The notes: a model not told the origin generated them from the sequence alone. Shown: positions 54,598 through 63,221, counted from the first letter of the stretch. The stretch is 64,000 nucleotides of DNA from Streptomyces cavernicola (GCF_029968035.1 NZ_JASCIQ010000020.1:1-64000); one strand, 5' to 3'. A program made the numbers and translations.

Positions 54598-55296
54598 TCA
54601 GCGGCGCGAGCCGACGAGGCGGGCGATGCCCCAGCCTGCGGCGGCGGCGAGGACGAGGCCGAGCAGGGAGAGCATCCCGGAGCTCGCGTCCGGACCCCAC
54701 CAGGCCTCGGCGGGGAAGAACGGCGCCTCCTTCAGGAGGTAGATGAGGTCGCCGTTCGAAGCATCCATCTGCACCATCACGATGGCATTGGTCTGCCCGA
54801 AGAACGCGCCAAGCGCAGCGACGATCCCCGCCGAGACGTGCGCACCGCTGCTGCGCCTCCCGACGAGCCCGGCGACGGCGCCGACGGCTGCGCCGTTCAG
54901 CACACCGTGCCCCATGTACAGGGCGCGGCCCGTGGCCTCGTCAGTCAAGTTCTCGTACGAGGCCCAGATGATGGCCACATAGATCAGCGAGACCACGAAC
55001 GAAACGAGCCAGCCGAGGAAGAACGCCCCGACCGCGCTGCCGCCGCCGCGCTGCGGTCCCGCGTACGGCATCGGGGGCTGCATGCCCGGCATCGGCGCGG
55101 GCTGGCCCGGGAACTGCGGCTGGCCCGGCGGCGGTCCGGGCATGCCCTGCTGCTGCGGCGGCATGGGCGGCGGCCCGGCCGGCGGCTGGGGAGGCATCGG
55201 CGGGGGCGCGCCGGGCCCGGACGGCTGCGCGTACGGGTTGCCGCCGTCCGGCTGGGGCGGCTGCGGCTGAGAGGCGGGTTGCCAGGGCTGGCTCAT
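54598..55296 (-). CDS. Proline-rich membrane protein of unknown function
   Basis: A 232-aa protein. Residues 1-85 are Pro/Gln/Gly-rich (PPMPPQPPAGPPPMPP), likely a cytosolic disordered region. Four hydrophobic helices follow (VGAFFLGWLVSFVVSLIYVA, GAAVGAVAGLVG, VSAGIVAALGAFFG, LLGLVLAAAAGWGIARLVG). No enzyme motif is visible. It resembles many Streptomyces proteins with Pro-rich tails of unknown role. Confidence 0.8.
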   Translation of the reverse strand: MSQPWQPASQPQPPQPDGGNPYAQPSGPGAPPPMPPQPPAGPPPMPPQQQGMPGPPPGQPQFPGQPAPMPGMQPPMPYAGPQRGGGSAVGAFFLGWLVSFVVSLIYVAIIWASYENLTDEATGRALYMGHGVLNGAAVGAVAGLVGRRSSGAHVSAGIVAALGAFFGQTNAIVMVQMDASNGDLIYLLKEAPFFPAEAWWGPDASSGMLSLLGLVLAAAAGWGIARLVGSRR

Positions 55297-55417
55297 TGGT
55301 CCCCCGTGAAGCGGAATGAAGACTGAGGGTCCAAGTTATCAACGCGGTCAACAGGGCTGAACAGGCAGGACCGGGCAGGACCGGCGGGACCTGGCGGAAC
55401 GTGCCGGGTTGCGCGGC

Positions 55418-56449
55418 TCAGCCGAGGACCACCACGTCCGCCATGTCGAACACGACCCCCACCCGGTCCCCGGACTCTGGCGCGTCCCGCAGCGCGCAGG
55501 CCGCTTCGAGCCGGGGCGCGGAGGCGTCCTCGGGCTGCAGGTGGACGGCGACGTGCGTGCCGCGGAAGGTGCGGGCCGTGACCGTGCAGGCCAATCCGTC
55601 CCGCGCGGCGACGAGTTGGACTCCGGCGGGGCGTACGAGCACGTCGTGGCTGCCCTGGGGGGAGCCGGGCGGCACCGGCAACTTGCCCCAGACGGTGTCG
55701 GCGGCCTCACCGCTGACCGTGCCCGGGGTGACGTTGTCGAAGCCGAGGAAGCGGGCGACGAACGCGTCGGCGGGCCGCTGCCACACGTCGAGGGGCGTGC
55801 CGCTCTGCGCGATCCGCCCGTCGCGCATGACGACGACCCGGTCGGCGAGCGCGAACGCCTCACCCTGGTCGTGCGTGACGGCGAGCACGGTGGTGCCCAA
55901 CTCCCGGAAGAGTTCCCGCAGTTCGACGACGAGGCGTTCGCGCAGCGACCGGTCGAGCTGGCCGAGCGGCTCGTCCAGCATCAGCAGCCGCGGCCGCGGG
56001 GCGAGCGCGCGGGCGAGGGCGACACGCTGCTGCTCGCCGCCGGACAGCGAGGCGACGGCGCGGCGCGCGGCCCCGGGCAAGCCGACGAGTTCGAGCAACG
56101 CCCGTACGCGGGCGTCCTGTTCGGCGCGCGGTACGTGGTGCATGCGCAGGCCGAAGGCGACGTTGGCGCCGACGTCGCGCTGCGGGAACAGCTGGTGGTC
56201 CTGGAACATCAGGCCGACGCCGCGCTTGTGCGCGGGCACGCCGCCCTGGTCGCGGCCTTCGAGCAGGACATGGCCGCCGTCGGTGGTCTGGAGTCCGGCG
56301 ACGACGCGCAGCAGTGTGGACTTGCCGCTTCCGCTGGGCCCGAGCACGCACACCGTCTCGTGCTCGGCGACGTCGAGTTCGACGCCGTCGAGCGCGGCCT
56401 GCCCGGCCGGGCCGCCGAAGCGTACGGACACGTCGTCGAGGCGCAGCAT
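55418..56449 (-). CDS. thiQ: Thiamine ABC transporter ATP-binding protein
   Basis: A 343-aa ATPase with Walker A GPSGSGKST near residue 38, Q loop MFQDHQLFP, signature LSGGEQQRVALARAL, Walker B LLMLDEPLGQLD, switch VTHDQGEA, and a C-terminal TOBE-like domain. The N-terminal part looks like the FbpC/PotA group. It is the third gene of the riboswitch-controlled operon thiB-thiP-thiQ, and its ATG overlaps the thiP stop (ATGA). Assignment to thiamine or a thiamine precursor relies on the TPP riboswitch. Confidence 0.85.
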   Translation of the reverse strand: MLRLDDVSVRFGGPAGQAALDGVELDVAEHETVCVLGPSGSGKSTLLRVVAGLQTTDGGHVLLEGRDQGGVPAHKRGVGLMFQDHQLFPQRDVGANVAFGLRMHHVPRAEQDARVRALLELVGLPGAARRAVASLSGGEQQRVALARALAPRPRLLMLDEPLGQLDRSLRERLVVELRELFRELGTTVLAVTHDQGEAFALADRVVVMRDGRIAQSGTPLDVWQRPADAFVARFLGFDNVTPGTVSGEAADTVWGKLPVPPGSPQGSHDVLVRPAGVQLVAARDGLACTVTARTFRGTHVAVHLQPEDASAPRLEAACALRDAPESGDRVGVVFDMADVVVLG

Positions 56450-58146
56450 CAGAACTCTCCGGTCCGGTCGGTGCGGATGCGTTCGAGGAGCAGCAGCGAG
56501 GCCGCGCACACCAGCATCAGCAGGGTCGAAAGGGCCATCGCCTGCCCGTAGTTGAGCTCGCCGGCCCGGCTGAGCAGGGTGGCGACGGCGACGGGCAGGG
56601 TGGGCTGGTCGGGCCGTGCGATGAACACGGTCGCCCCGAACTCGCCGAGGGACACGGCGAACGCGAACCCGGCGGCGACGAGCAGGGCGCGCCGCACCAT
56701 GGGCAGGTCCACCTCGCGCCACACCCGCCACGGCGACGCGCCGAGCACGGCGGCGGCCTCGCGGAGCCGTTCGTCGACGGCGCGAAGGACGGGCAGCATG
56801 GTGCGCACCACGAACGGCACGCCGACGAGGGCCTGCGCGAGCGGCACGAGGATCCAGGAGGCGCGCAGGTCGAGCGGCGGTTCGTCGAGCGTGATGAGGA
56901 AGCCGAACCCGACGGTCACGGCGGACACCCCGAGCGGCAGCATCAGGAGCGCGTCGAAGCCCCGTACCAGCCGTCCGGCCCTGCGCGTGAGCGCTGCGGC
57001 CGCGAGACCTCCGATGACCAGGGCGATCGCGGTGGCGGCGAGCGCGTACTCCAGGGAGTTCCCGACGGCCTCGACGGGCGGTACGAGGAAGGCGCCGCCC
57101 TCGGCGGAGCCGAGTTCCCGGAAGTAGTCGAAGCCGTAGCCGTCGGAGGGGTGCAGGGAGCGTTCGACGAGGACGGCGAGCGGGACGAGGACGAGCAGCA
57201 GCACGGCCAGCAACACCCCGCCGAGCAGCGCCCATTGGGCCGGGCCCTGCGGGCGGCGCGCGGTCTGCGCGGCGTCGACGAGCTTCAGCGCGGACTCGCG
57301 GCGGCGCACCGTCCAGGCGTGCACGGCGAGGACCGCGCCGACGGCGGCGAACTGCACGAGGGTGAGGACGGCGGCGGTGTCGAGGGCGAGGAGCTGCGCG
57401 GTCTGCCGGTAGATCTCCACTTCGAGGGTGGTGAAGCCGGGCCCGCCGAGGATCTGCACGACGCCGAACGACGTGAACGTGAACAGGAACACCATCAGCG
57501 CGGCCGCCGCGACGGCCGGCCCGAGCGCGGGCAGCGTCACCTGCCGCCAGGCCGCGAAGCGGGAGGCGCCGAGCATCCGCGCGGCCTCCTCCTGCCGCGG
57601 GTCGAGCTGCGCCCAGAGGCCGCCGACGGTGCGGACGACGACGGCGTAGTTGAAGAAGACATGCGCGAGGAGGATCGCCCACACGCTGGTGTCGAGCCGC
57701 AGCCCCCACAGCTCGTCGAGGACGCCGCCGCGCCCGAGCAGCGCCAGGAACGCGGTGCCGACGACGACGGTGGGCAGCACGAACGGCACGGTGACGACCG
57801 CCCGCAGCAGCTGCTTGCCGGGGAAGTCGAAGCGCGCGAAGACATACGCGCCGGGCAGCGCGATCAGCAGGGTGAGCCCGGTGGAGGCGAGGGCCTGCCA
57901 GCTGGTGAACCACAGGACGTGCTGGATGTCGGGGTCGGTGAGGACGTCCCTGAGCCGCCCGATCTGCCAACTGCCGCCCGCCCGGCGGTCCTTCAGGCCG
58001 CGCGCGACGATCGCGGCGACCGGGTAGGCGAAGAACACCGCGAAGAACGCGACGGGCAGGGCCATCAGGCCGAGCCGCACCGCGCTCCCGCGGACGTCCC
58101 TTTGGGGGCGGGCCCCGGTGGTTACTTCAGGACCAGCGACTGCCAC
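56449..58146 (-). CDS. thiP: Thiamine ABC transporter permease, two fused permease domains
   Basis: A 565-aa permease with about 12 helices and two BPD_transp_1 domains, each with an EAA loop (DPRQEEAARMLGASRFAAWR and VDERLREAAAVLGASPWRVW). This ThiP/FbpB layout replaces two separate subunits. The GTG 58146 overlaps thiB by 25 bp; GTG 58080 with GGGAG 4 nt upstream is an alternative start. Coupled to thiQ downstream. Confidence 0.88.
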   Translation of the reverse strand: MAVAGPEVTTGARPQRDVRGSAVRLGLMALPVAFFAVFFAYPVAAIVARGLKDRRAGGSWQIGRLRDVLTDPDIQHVLWFTSWQALASTGLTLLIALPGAYVFARFDFPGKQLLRAVVTVPFVLPTVVVGTAFLALLGRGGVLDELWGLRLDTSVWAILLAHVFFNYAVVVRTVGGLWAQLDPRQEEAARMLGASRFAAWRQVTLPALGPAVAAAALMVFLFTFTSFGVVQILGGPGFTTLEVEIYRQTAQLLALDTAAVLTLVQFAAVGAVLAVHAWTVRRRESALKLVDAAQTARRPQGPAQWALLGGVLLAVLLLVLVPLAVLVERSLHPSDGYGFDYFRELGSAEGGAFLVPPVEAVGNSLEYALAATAIALVIGGLAAAALTRRAGRLVRGFDALLMLPLGVSAVTVGFGFLITLDEPPLDLRASWILVPLAQALVGVPFVVRTMLPVLRAVDERLREAAAVLGASPWRVWREVDLPMVRRALLVAAGFAFAVSLGEFGATVFIARPDQPTLPVAVATLLSRAGELNYGQAMALSTLLMLVCAASLLLLERIRTDRTGEF

Positions 58147-59210
58147 GACTTGACCCAGTCCTCACGGTTCTCCGTGATCTTCTTCGGGTCCATGGTCTTC
58201 GGGTTCTCGACCTCGACGCCGAACTCCGTGAACAGCTCGGGCAGTTGGGTGCCCTCACGGACCGGGTTCACGAACATCTGCAGCGGCATGTCCGCCTGGA
58301 ACTCCTTGGAGATCAGGAAGTCCAGGAGCGCCTTGCCGCCCTTCTCGTTCTTCGCCCCGTCGAGCAGCCCGGCGAACTCGGTCTGCCGGAAGCACGTCTC
58401 GGTGGCGACGCCGGTCGGCGCCTCCTTCGGCTGCGGCTTCGCGTACAGCACCTCGGCGGGCGGGCTGGAGGCGTACGACACGACGAGCGGCCGGTCCGCC
58501 TTGGCCTTCTTGCCGCCGGCGGAGCCGGAGAACTCCTCGTTGTACGCCTGCTCCCAGCCGTCGACGACCTTGACGCCGTTGGCCTTCAGCTTCTTCCAGT
58601 AGTCCTGCCAGCCCTTGTCGCCGTACTCGGCGGCGGTGCCGAGGAGGAAGCCGAGGCCGGGCGAGGAGGTCGCGGCGTCCTCGGTGACGAGGAGGTTCTT
58701 GTACGCGGGCTTGACCAGGTCGTCGAGGGTCTTCGGCGGGGCCAGCTTCTTGTCCGCGAAGTACTTCTTGTCGTAGTTGACGCAGATGTCGCCGCTGTCG
58801 ACGGGCGTGACGTGGTGCTTCTCGTCCACCCGGTACTCGGGCATGACCTGGTCCAGGCCCTTCGCCTCGTACGGCGTGAACAGGTCGTTGTCGACGGCGC
58901 GGGACAGCAGGGTGTTGTCGACGCCGAAGAGGACGTCGCCCTGCGGGTTGCCCTTGGAGAGGACGGCCTTGTTGACGACCTCGCCGGCGTCGCCGCCCTT
59001 GAGGACCTTGACCTTGTACCCGGACTTCTTCTCGAACTCCTTCAGCACGTCGGGCGAGACGTTGAAGGACGAGTGCGTGACGAGCGTGACGGTCTTGCCG
59101 CCGTCGCCGGAGGCCTCGGAGCCGTCCGAGCCGCCGCAGGCGGCGAGGGCGCCGACGCCGAGCGCCCCACAGAGAACTGCCGTGCAGGCACGCCGAACAT
59201 TGATCTTCAT
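58122..59210 (-). CDS. thiB: Thiamine ABC transporter substrate-binding lipoprotein
   Basis: A 362-aa binding protein with signal peptide and lipobox GALAAC (cysteine at about 25), anchored outside the membrane. Family hallmarks of ThiB-type proteins are VTLVTHSSFNVSPDVLKEFE, GDVLFGVDNTLLSRA, DSGDICVNYDKKYF and ATSSPGLGFLL. The upstream TPP riboswitch supports thiamine, thiamine phosphate or pyrimidine-precursor uptake. A GGGAG ribosome site, 12 nt before the ATG, lies next to the riboswitch 3' end. Confidence 0.92.
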   Translation of the reverse strand: MKINVRRACTAVLCGALGVGALAACGGSDGSEASGDGGKTVTLVTHSSFNVSPDVLKEFEKKSGYKVKVLKGGDAGEVVNKAVLSKGNPQGDVLFGVDNTLLSRAVDNDLFTPYEAKGLDQVMPEYRVDEKHHVTPVDSGDICVNYDKKYFADKKLAPPKTLDDLVKPAYKNLLVTEDAATSSPGLGFLLGTAAEYGDKGWQDYWKKLKANGVKVVDGWEQAYNEEFSGSAGGKKAKADRPLVVSYASSPPAEVLYAKPQPKEAPTGVATETCFRQTEFAGLLDGAKNEKGGKALLDFLISKEFQADMPLQMFVNPVREGTQLPELFTEFGVEVENPKTMDPKKITENREDWVKSWQSLVLK

Positions 59211-59221
59211 GACTGGTGCTG

Positions 59222-59308
59222 ACTCCCTACGCCGGTATGACCCGGATCAGGTCCGAGGGTCTGCGGCGGTGCCGCACTCTCAGCGCCCTTGGTGGCGCTC
59301 CCCTGTCG
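59222..59308 (-). promoter_or_regulatory. TPP riboswitch (THI element)
   Basis: On the minus strand the RNA reads GGGGAGCGCC, ACCAAGGGCG, CTGAGA (59283-59278), and the conserved ACCTGAT...CCGGGTCAT... GCGTAGGGA segment (59252-59224) that binds TPP. All signature positions agree with the thi-box. The 3' end GTAGGGA joins the GGGAG ribosome site of thiB, so TPP binding probably hides it and blocks translation. It shuts the importer when thiamine is abundant. Confidence 0.93.
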
Positions 59309-59355
59309 GAATTCATTTTTCGAAATTCATTCGTACGAACGCACGATACTGCACG

Positions 59356-59385
59356 GCACCCGTGCCGGTCTCCCGGCACGGGTGC
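59356..59385 (-). terminator. Terminator of rlmN
   Basis: A 13-bp perfect GC-rich stem (59356-59368 with 59373-59385) and TCTC loop lie 5 bp after the rlmN stop. It also separates the thiamine operon promoter from rlmN. Confidence 0.8.
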
Positions 59386-59389
59386 TCGC

Positions 59390-60496
59390 TCAACGCTCGG
59401 CGGCGGCGAGCTGCCCGCAGGCCCCGTCGATCTCCTGGCCGCGGGTGTCCCGGATGGTGACGGGCACGCCGTGCGCCGCGATGGCCTCGACGAACGCCTT
59501 CTCGTCCTCGGGCCGCGAGGCCGTCCACTTCGAGCCGGGCGTCGGGTTCAGCGGGATCAGGTTGACGTGCACCCGCTTGCCCTTGAGGAGCCGCCCGAGC
59601 CGGTCACCGCGCCACGCCTGGTCGTTGATGTCCCGGATCAGCGCGTACTCGATGGAGATGCGGCGGCCCGACTTGTCCGCGTACTCCCAGGCGGCGTCGA
59701 GGACTTCGCGGACCTTCCAGCGGGTGTTGACGGGCACGAGGGTGTCGCGCAGCTCGTCGTCCGGCGCGTGCAGCGAGACCGCGAGGCGGCACTTGAAGCC
59801 CTCGTCGGCGAACCGCAGCATCGCGGGCACCAGGCCGACCGTGGACACGGTGATGCCGCGCTGCGAGATGCCGAGGCCGTCCGGCTCCGGGTCGGTCAAC
59901 CGGCGGATGGCGCCGACCACGCGGTTGTAGTTGGCGAGCGGCTCGCCCATGCCCATGAACACGATGTTCGACAGGCGCGCGGGACCGCCCGGAACCTCAC
60001 CGTCCCTGAGCGCCCGCATGCCGTCCACGATCTGGTGCACGATCTCCGCGGTCGACAGGTTCCGGTCGAGCCCGGCCTGCCCCGTCGCGCAGAACGGGCA
60101 GTTCATACCGCAGCCGGCCTGCGAGGAGATGCACATGGTGACCCGGTCCGGGTACCGCATCAGGACGGACTCGACGAGCGTCCCGTCATGCAGCTTCCAC
60201 AGCGTCTTACGGGTCGTGTCGTCGTCACAGCTGATGTGCCGCACGACCGACATCAGGTCGGGCAGCAGCGCTTCCTGCAGCTTGCCGCGGGCGGCGGCCG
60301 GAATGTCCGTCCACTGCTCGGGGTCGTGCGCGTACCGCGCGAAGTAGTGCTGCGACAGCTGTTTGGCGCGGAACGGCTTCTCGCCGATCGCGGCCACCGC
60401 TTCCTTGCGCTCGGCGGGCGTGAGGTCGGCGAGATGCCGCGGCGGCTTCTTGGCTCCGCGGGGCGCGACGAAAGTGAGTTCTCCAGGCTTAGGCAT
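59390..60496 (-). CDS. rlmN: Dual-specificity 23S rRNA/tRNA adenine C2-methyltransferase RlmN
   Basis: A 368-aa radical-SAM methyltransferase that modifies 23S rRNA A2503 and tRNA A37. The cluster motif CGMNCPFCATG and the catalytic cysteine near the end (EIDGACGQL) are intact, as are KTLWKLHDGTLVESVLMRYP and SNIVFMGMGEPLANY. Length and order equal the usual RlmN. It lies upstream of the thiamine operon on the same strand. Confidence 0.95.
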   Translation of the reverse strand: MPKPGELTFVAPRGAKKPPRHLADLTPAERKEAVAAIGEKPFRAKQLSQHYFARYAHDPEQWTDIPAAARGKLQEALLPDLMSVVRHISCDDDTTRKTLWKLHDGTLVESVLMRYPDRVTMCISSQAGCGMNCPFCATGQAGLDRNLSTAEIVHQIVDGMRALRDGEVPGGPARLSNIVFMGMGEPLANYNRVVGAIRRLTDPEPDGLGISQRGITVSTVGLVPAMLRFADEGFKCRLAVSLHAPDDELRDTLVPVNTRWKVREVLDAAWEYADKSGRRISIEYALIRDINDQAWRGDRLGRLLKGKRVHVNLIPLNPTPGSKWTASRPEDEKAFVEAIAAHGVPVTIRDTRGQEIDGACGQLAAAER

Positions 60497-60697
60497 GACC
60501 TATCCAGTGTGGCAGATCCACTTCCGCTGACCTGCTGCTCCACCTACGAACGGTGGTCGTAGCCGGTCGTCGTTGGTCGTCTTGGGCCGCCCCTTGACGG
60601 CCCACAGACGGCCCCGCGCTGAGCCGCCGAACACCCGAAAGTGCTGGTAGCTACCCGTCGAGGCCGCGGTGCTTCGCTCCTGGAGTTCCCCACGCCG

Positions 60698-61405
60698 TCA
60701 CTCCCCCAGGGCCCGTAGATGGGCCGCGAAGTCCTCAGTGAGGCTCTCCAGGACAGCCTTCCCTTTGTCCGCCGTGGCGTACGACGGGAAGCCGATGACT
60801 CCGGACTCGGTGTAGGCCTTCATCCCCTCCACGAGAAGGAACGGGCGGTCTCCGCCGTCGTGGTCGGCGGTCTCGTACCCAGGGCGCACAAGGTCCGGCT
60901 CCGCGTGAAGCAGGATGGAGGTCTCGATCTCTCCGGCGTGCATGTCTGCGTGCCTGCTGCTGACCATCCCTGCATGATCGCGAGCCCGGTCCCACTCAGG
61001 GCCCTGGGGGAAGAGGCTCATCCGGGGCTCGGTCAGGTTGGCCTCCTGGACGATGTTCGACAGCACGTAGTTGCCGCCGTGCGCGTTCACCAGGACCAGC
61101 TTCCGGATGCCGGACGCCTCCAGGGACTCCGCGATGTCGGTGATCACGGCATGCAGCGTCCGGGCGCTGATGCTGACCGTCCCCGGCCACGTGCCGTGCT
61201 CATGGCTGCACGCAATGGAGACGGGCGGCAGAGAGAGAACCGGGTACGCCGCCGCCAGCTCTCGGGTGATGATGCAGGCGATAGCCGTGTCAGTGACCAG
61301 CGGCAGGTACGCCCCGTGCTGCTCGAACGAGCCGACTGGCAGTACAGCAACCTGCGGTGACTGAGCCTGGACGTCGGTCGTGGTGATGGTGGGCAGCAGG
61401 TTCAC
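60698..61405 (-). CDS. Creatininase-family amidohydrolase
   Basis: A 235-aa metal-dependent hydrolase. The metal ligands are seen in GSFEQHGAYLPLVTDTAIA, CSHEHGTWPGTVS, VNAHGGNYVL and HAGEIETSILLH. Members include creatininase, mycofactocin MftE and FAPy deformylase-like proteins, so the substrate is open. The stop of the XRE/TPR regulator gene lies 20 bp upstream on the same strand, forming a likely operon. Such creatininase-XRE/TPR pairs occur in many Streptomyces. Confidence 0.88.
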   Translation of the reverse strand: MNLLPTITTTDVQAQSPQVAVLPVGSFEQHGAYLPLVTDTAIACIITRELAAAYPVLSLPPVSIACSHEHGTWPGTVSISARTLHAVITDIAESLEASGIRKLVLVNAHGGNYVLSNIVQEANLTEPRMSLFPQGPEWDRARDHAGMVSSRHADMHAGEIETSILLHAEPDLVRPGYETADHDGGDRPFLLVEGMKAYTESGVIGFPSYATADKGKAVLESLTEDFAAHLRALGE

Positions 61406-61425
61406 GTCTCTCCTTCGATTCCGGG

Positions 61426-62610
61426 TCAGCTCCCCTTCATAGTGCCCAATTGGCGGTTGAACTCTGCGATCTCGACCAGCTTGCTCCAGCGCGAAAGCAG
61501 GTCCTGTACTCGTCCCAGTTCGGCCAGGATGCGCGCCGAACCTGTGCTCTGGGCGATGGCGATCGCCTGCGCGCCCGCGTTGTAGGCGGCCTCCACGTCC
61601 TCAAGCTGCGCGTAGGCCGTAGCCAGCCTGGCGAGGCAGAGGCCGCGGTCACGCTCCTGTTCCGCCGGCCATTGGGTCAGGCTCGCCTCCAGCGTGCGCA
61701 CGGCCTCCTCGGGCCGCTGGAAGCGCAGCGCGGAGTTCGCCGCCTCCATGTCGATGTACGACGCCGAGCAGTACGGCGCGAGGCTACCCGGTTCAACGGA
61801 AGCCGCCTCCGCGAGCGACCGGGCTTCGTCGAAGGTCCGGGCCGCGTCGTCGGCTTGCCCAAGCAGTGCCTCGGAGTTGGCGCGGGCTCGCAGGGCCACA
61901 GCGCGCACTTCGCCGGGGAGCTTGCGGTCGTCTCGCAGAGCCGCCTTCGCCAGACCGATGGCATATCCGGCCTGCCCGGCCTCGGCCGCGATGTTGCTTC
62001 GCCTCTGGAAGATGTACGAGCTGAGTGCCGGGTCCCCCAGCTCGAAGGCGTAGTCGAGCGCGCGGTTCGTCCACAGCATCGCCTCCCGGGAGTCCCCCGT
62101 GTCCTGGTGAAGCCACCCCAGGAATTCGGCGTACCGCGCTCCCACGCGGAGGACGTCTTCCCGTACGTCGCCCCGCGCTTCCTTGCACAGCTCCTCAATG
62201 AGGGGGACCTGACTCTGCACGGGAGGCACCAGGAATCGCGGTCCCACAAGGGGCTCGGCCTGAGTGTGCTGGACGAACACCGACTTGAGGTACCCAAGGA
62301 TCTCGGGGTTGGCCTTCGGTGTGGGAAGGCGAGGGCTGGGCAGTGAGGGCAGGCTGTCGAGCTGCGATGGAGCCGTTTCAAGTTCCAGACCGAGTTCGAC
62401 CCGAGTCGCCTGGTAGACCTCGGAGAAGAGGGCCTGGTAGTCCGCTCCAGGAGCGCGCCGGCCGTTCTCGAACATGGAGATCTGCGTCTTGAGGCTTGAC
62501 CGTGACGGCAGTTCGATCCCGAGCCGTTCGGCCGCGTCCTCCAGGGCATCCATCAACTCGACCTGTGACCACCCGCGAGCGATCCGGGCCGCCTGCAACT
62601 TCGTCTTCAT
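61426..62610 (-). CDS. XRE regulator with C-terminal TPR-like helical repeats
   Basis: A 394-aa protein. Residues about 1-65 form an HTH (MKTKLQAARIARGWSQVELM, LKTQISMFENGRRAP). The remaining 300 residues are helical repeats (AMLWTNRALDYAFELGDPAL, AVALRARANSEALLGQADDA, CLARLATAYAQLEDVEAAYN), a TPR-type sensing domain as in quorum or starvation regulators. The start at 62610 is 11 bp from a long inverted repeat that could be its operator. It heads the operon with the creatininase gene. Confidence 0.88.
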   Translation of the reverse strand: MKTKLQAARIARGWSQVELMDALEDAAERLGIELPSRSSLKTQISMFENGRRAPGADYQALFSEVYQATRVELGLELETAPSQLDSLPSLPSPRLPTPKANPEILGYLKSVFVQHTQAEPLVGPRFLVPPVQSQVPLIEELCKEARGDVREDVLRVGARYAEFLGWLHQDTGDSREAMLWTNRALDYAFELGDPALSSYIFQRRSNIAAEAGQAGYAIGLAKAALRDDRKLPGEVRAVALRARANSEALLGQADDAARTFDEARSLAEAASVEPGSLAPYCSASYIDMEAANSALRFQRPEEAVRTLEASLTQWPAEQERDRGLCLARLATAYAQLEDVEAAYNAGAQAIAIAQSTGSARILAELGRVQDLLSRWSKLVEIAEFNRQLGTMKGS

Positions 62611-62620
62611 CGCGCCCCCG

Positions 62621-62671
62621 CACGTCAGGCGATGCTTGGTCTCTCATCATGGCAATACATCGCCTGACGTG
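62621..62671. promoter_or_regulatory. 14-bp inverted repeat before the XRE/TPR gene
   Basis: CACGTCAGGCGATG (62621-62634) and CATCGCCTGACGTG (62658-62671) are perfect complements 23 bp apart. The pair ends 11 nt before the start codon, so it is either an operator bound by a dimer or an mRNA stem covering the ribosome site. Confidence 0.7.
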
Positions 62672-62675
62672 GGGA

Positions 62676-62705
62676 GTTAACAGGTAACAGCAGTTGACTG
62701 TTAAC
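62676..62705. promoter_or_regulatory. GTTAACAG...CTGTTAAC inverted repeat
   Basis: Perfect 8-bp arms at 62676-62683 and 62698-62705 contain a further GTAAC-AGCA-GTTGA stretch between them. The region is AT-richer than its surroundings and lies in the promoter region of the XRE/TPR operon. Confidence 0.6.
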
Positions 62706-62737
62706 CCTGTCCACTGTGGATCGGCGCGAAATCCGGC

Positions 62738-63115
62738 CTACTGGTTCTCGACAGCGCGAGGGTGTTCGGCTTCCAGCCGCTCAACCCGCTCGCGGAGTTC
62801 CGAGAGTTCGGAGGTGACGTGCATCAGACGGTTCTGCAGGTCGCGCATGCTGGCCGCCGCGTCTTGAGCGGTGGGGTCGCCCTTCTTCGGGTCGAGGACG
62901 TACGTCCCGCTGCCCTGGCGACCCTGGACGAGCCCGTCCTCAGCCAGCTCCTTGTACGCGCTCTGCACCGTCATCAAGGCGACCTTGAGGTGCTTGGCGA
63001 GGTCCTTGGCGCCCGGGAGCTTCTGCCCTGGGCCGTACTTGCCCACAGCGATCTCGTTACGGAAGCGGGATGCGATCTCCTTGGCCGACGGGGGCTTCTT
63101 CGGGGTCCAGTCCAT
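62738..63115 (-). CDS. GntR-family regulator with C-terminal coiled coil
   Basis: A 125-aa short GntR regulator. The winged helix covers about 8-75 (KEIASRFRNEIAVGKYGPGQ, DLAKHLKVALMTVQSAYKEL, GLVQGRQGSGTYVL). Instead of a ligand domain it has a coiled coil (MRDLQNRLMHVTSELSELRE) for dimerisation. Short GntR proteins of this kind control transfer functions in Streptomyces integrative elements. No good ribosome site precedes the ATG, so translation may start without a leader. The CCTAGG operators directly upstream suggest autoregulation. Confidence 0.85.
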   Translation of the reverse strand: MDWTPKKPPSAKEIASRFRNEIAVGKYGPGQKLPGAKDLAKHLKVALMTVQSAYKELAEDGLVQGRQGSGTYVLDPKKGDPTAQDAAASMRDLQNRLMHVTSELSELRERVERLEAEHPRAVENQ

Positions 63116-63130
63116 GCCATAGAGCGTATC

Positions 63131-63142
63131 TGACCTAGGTCA
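63131..63142. promoter_or_regulatory. GntR operator site 1 (TGACCTAGGTCA)
   Basis: A perfect 12-bp palindrome 16 bp before the GntR start codon, sharing the ACCTAGGT core with sites 2 and 3. Occupancy would block GntR transcription or initiation. Confidence 0.75.
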
Positions 63143-63166
63143 TTTCCTTCTGCTGCCTTCGGAGGC

Positions 63167-63196
63167 TTGACACCCCCGAAGCGACCTAGGTAACTT
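63167..63196 (+). promoter_or_regulatory. Plus-strand promoter overlapping operator 2
   Basis: TTGACA (63167-63172) and TAACTT (63191-63196) are spaced 18 bp. Operator 2 overlaps the -10 region, so the GntR protein would repress rightward transcription. Confidence 0.55.
63183..63194. promoter_or_regulatory. GntR operator site 2 (GACCTAGGTAAC)
   Basis: It has the ACCTAGGT core; the centre is 51 bp from site 1 and 28 bp from site 3. It overlaps the -10 of the plus-strand promoter. Confidence 0.7.
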
Positions 63197-63209
63197 CATC
63201 TCATCGAAC

Positions 63210-63221
63210 TTACCTAGGTAA
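63210..63221. promoter_or_regulatory. GntR operator site 3 (TTACCTAGGTAA)
   Basis: A perfect palindrome and probably the strongest site. It is placed just downstream of the predicted rightward transcription start. Confidence 0.75.
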
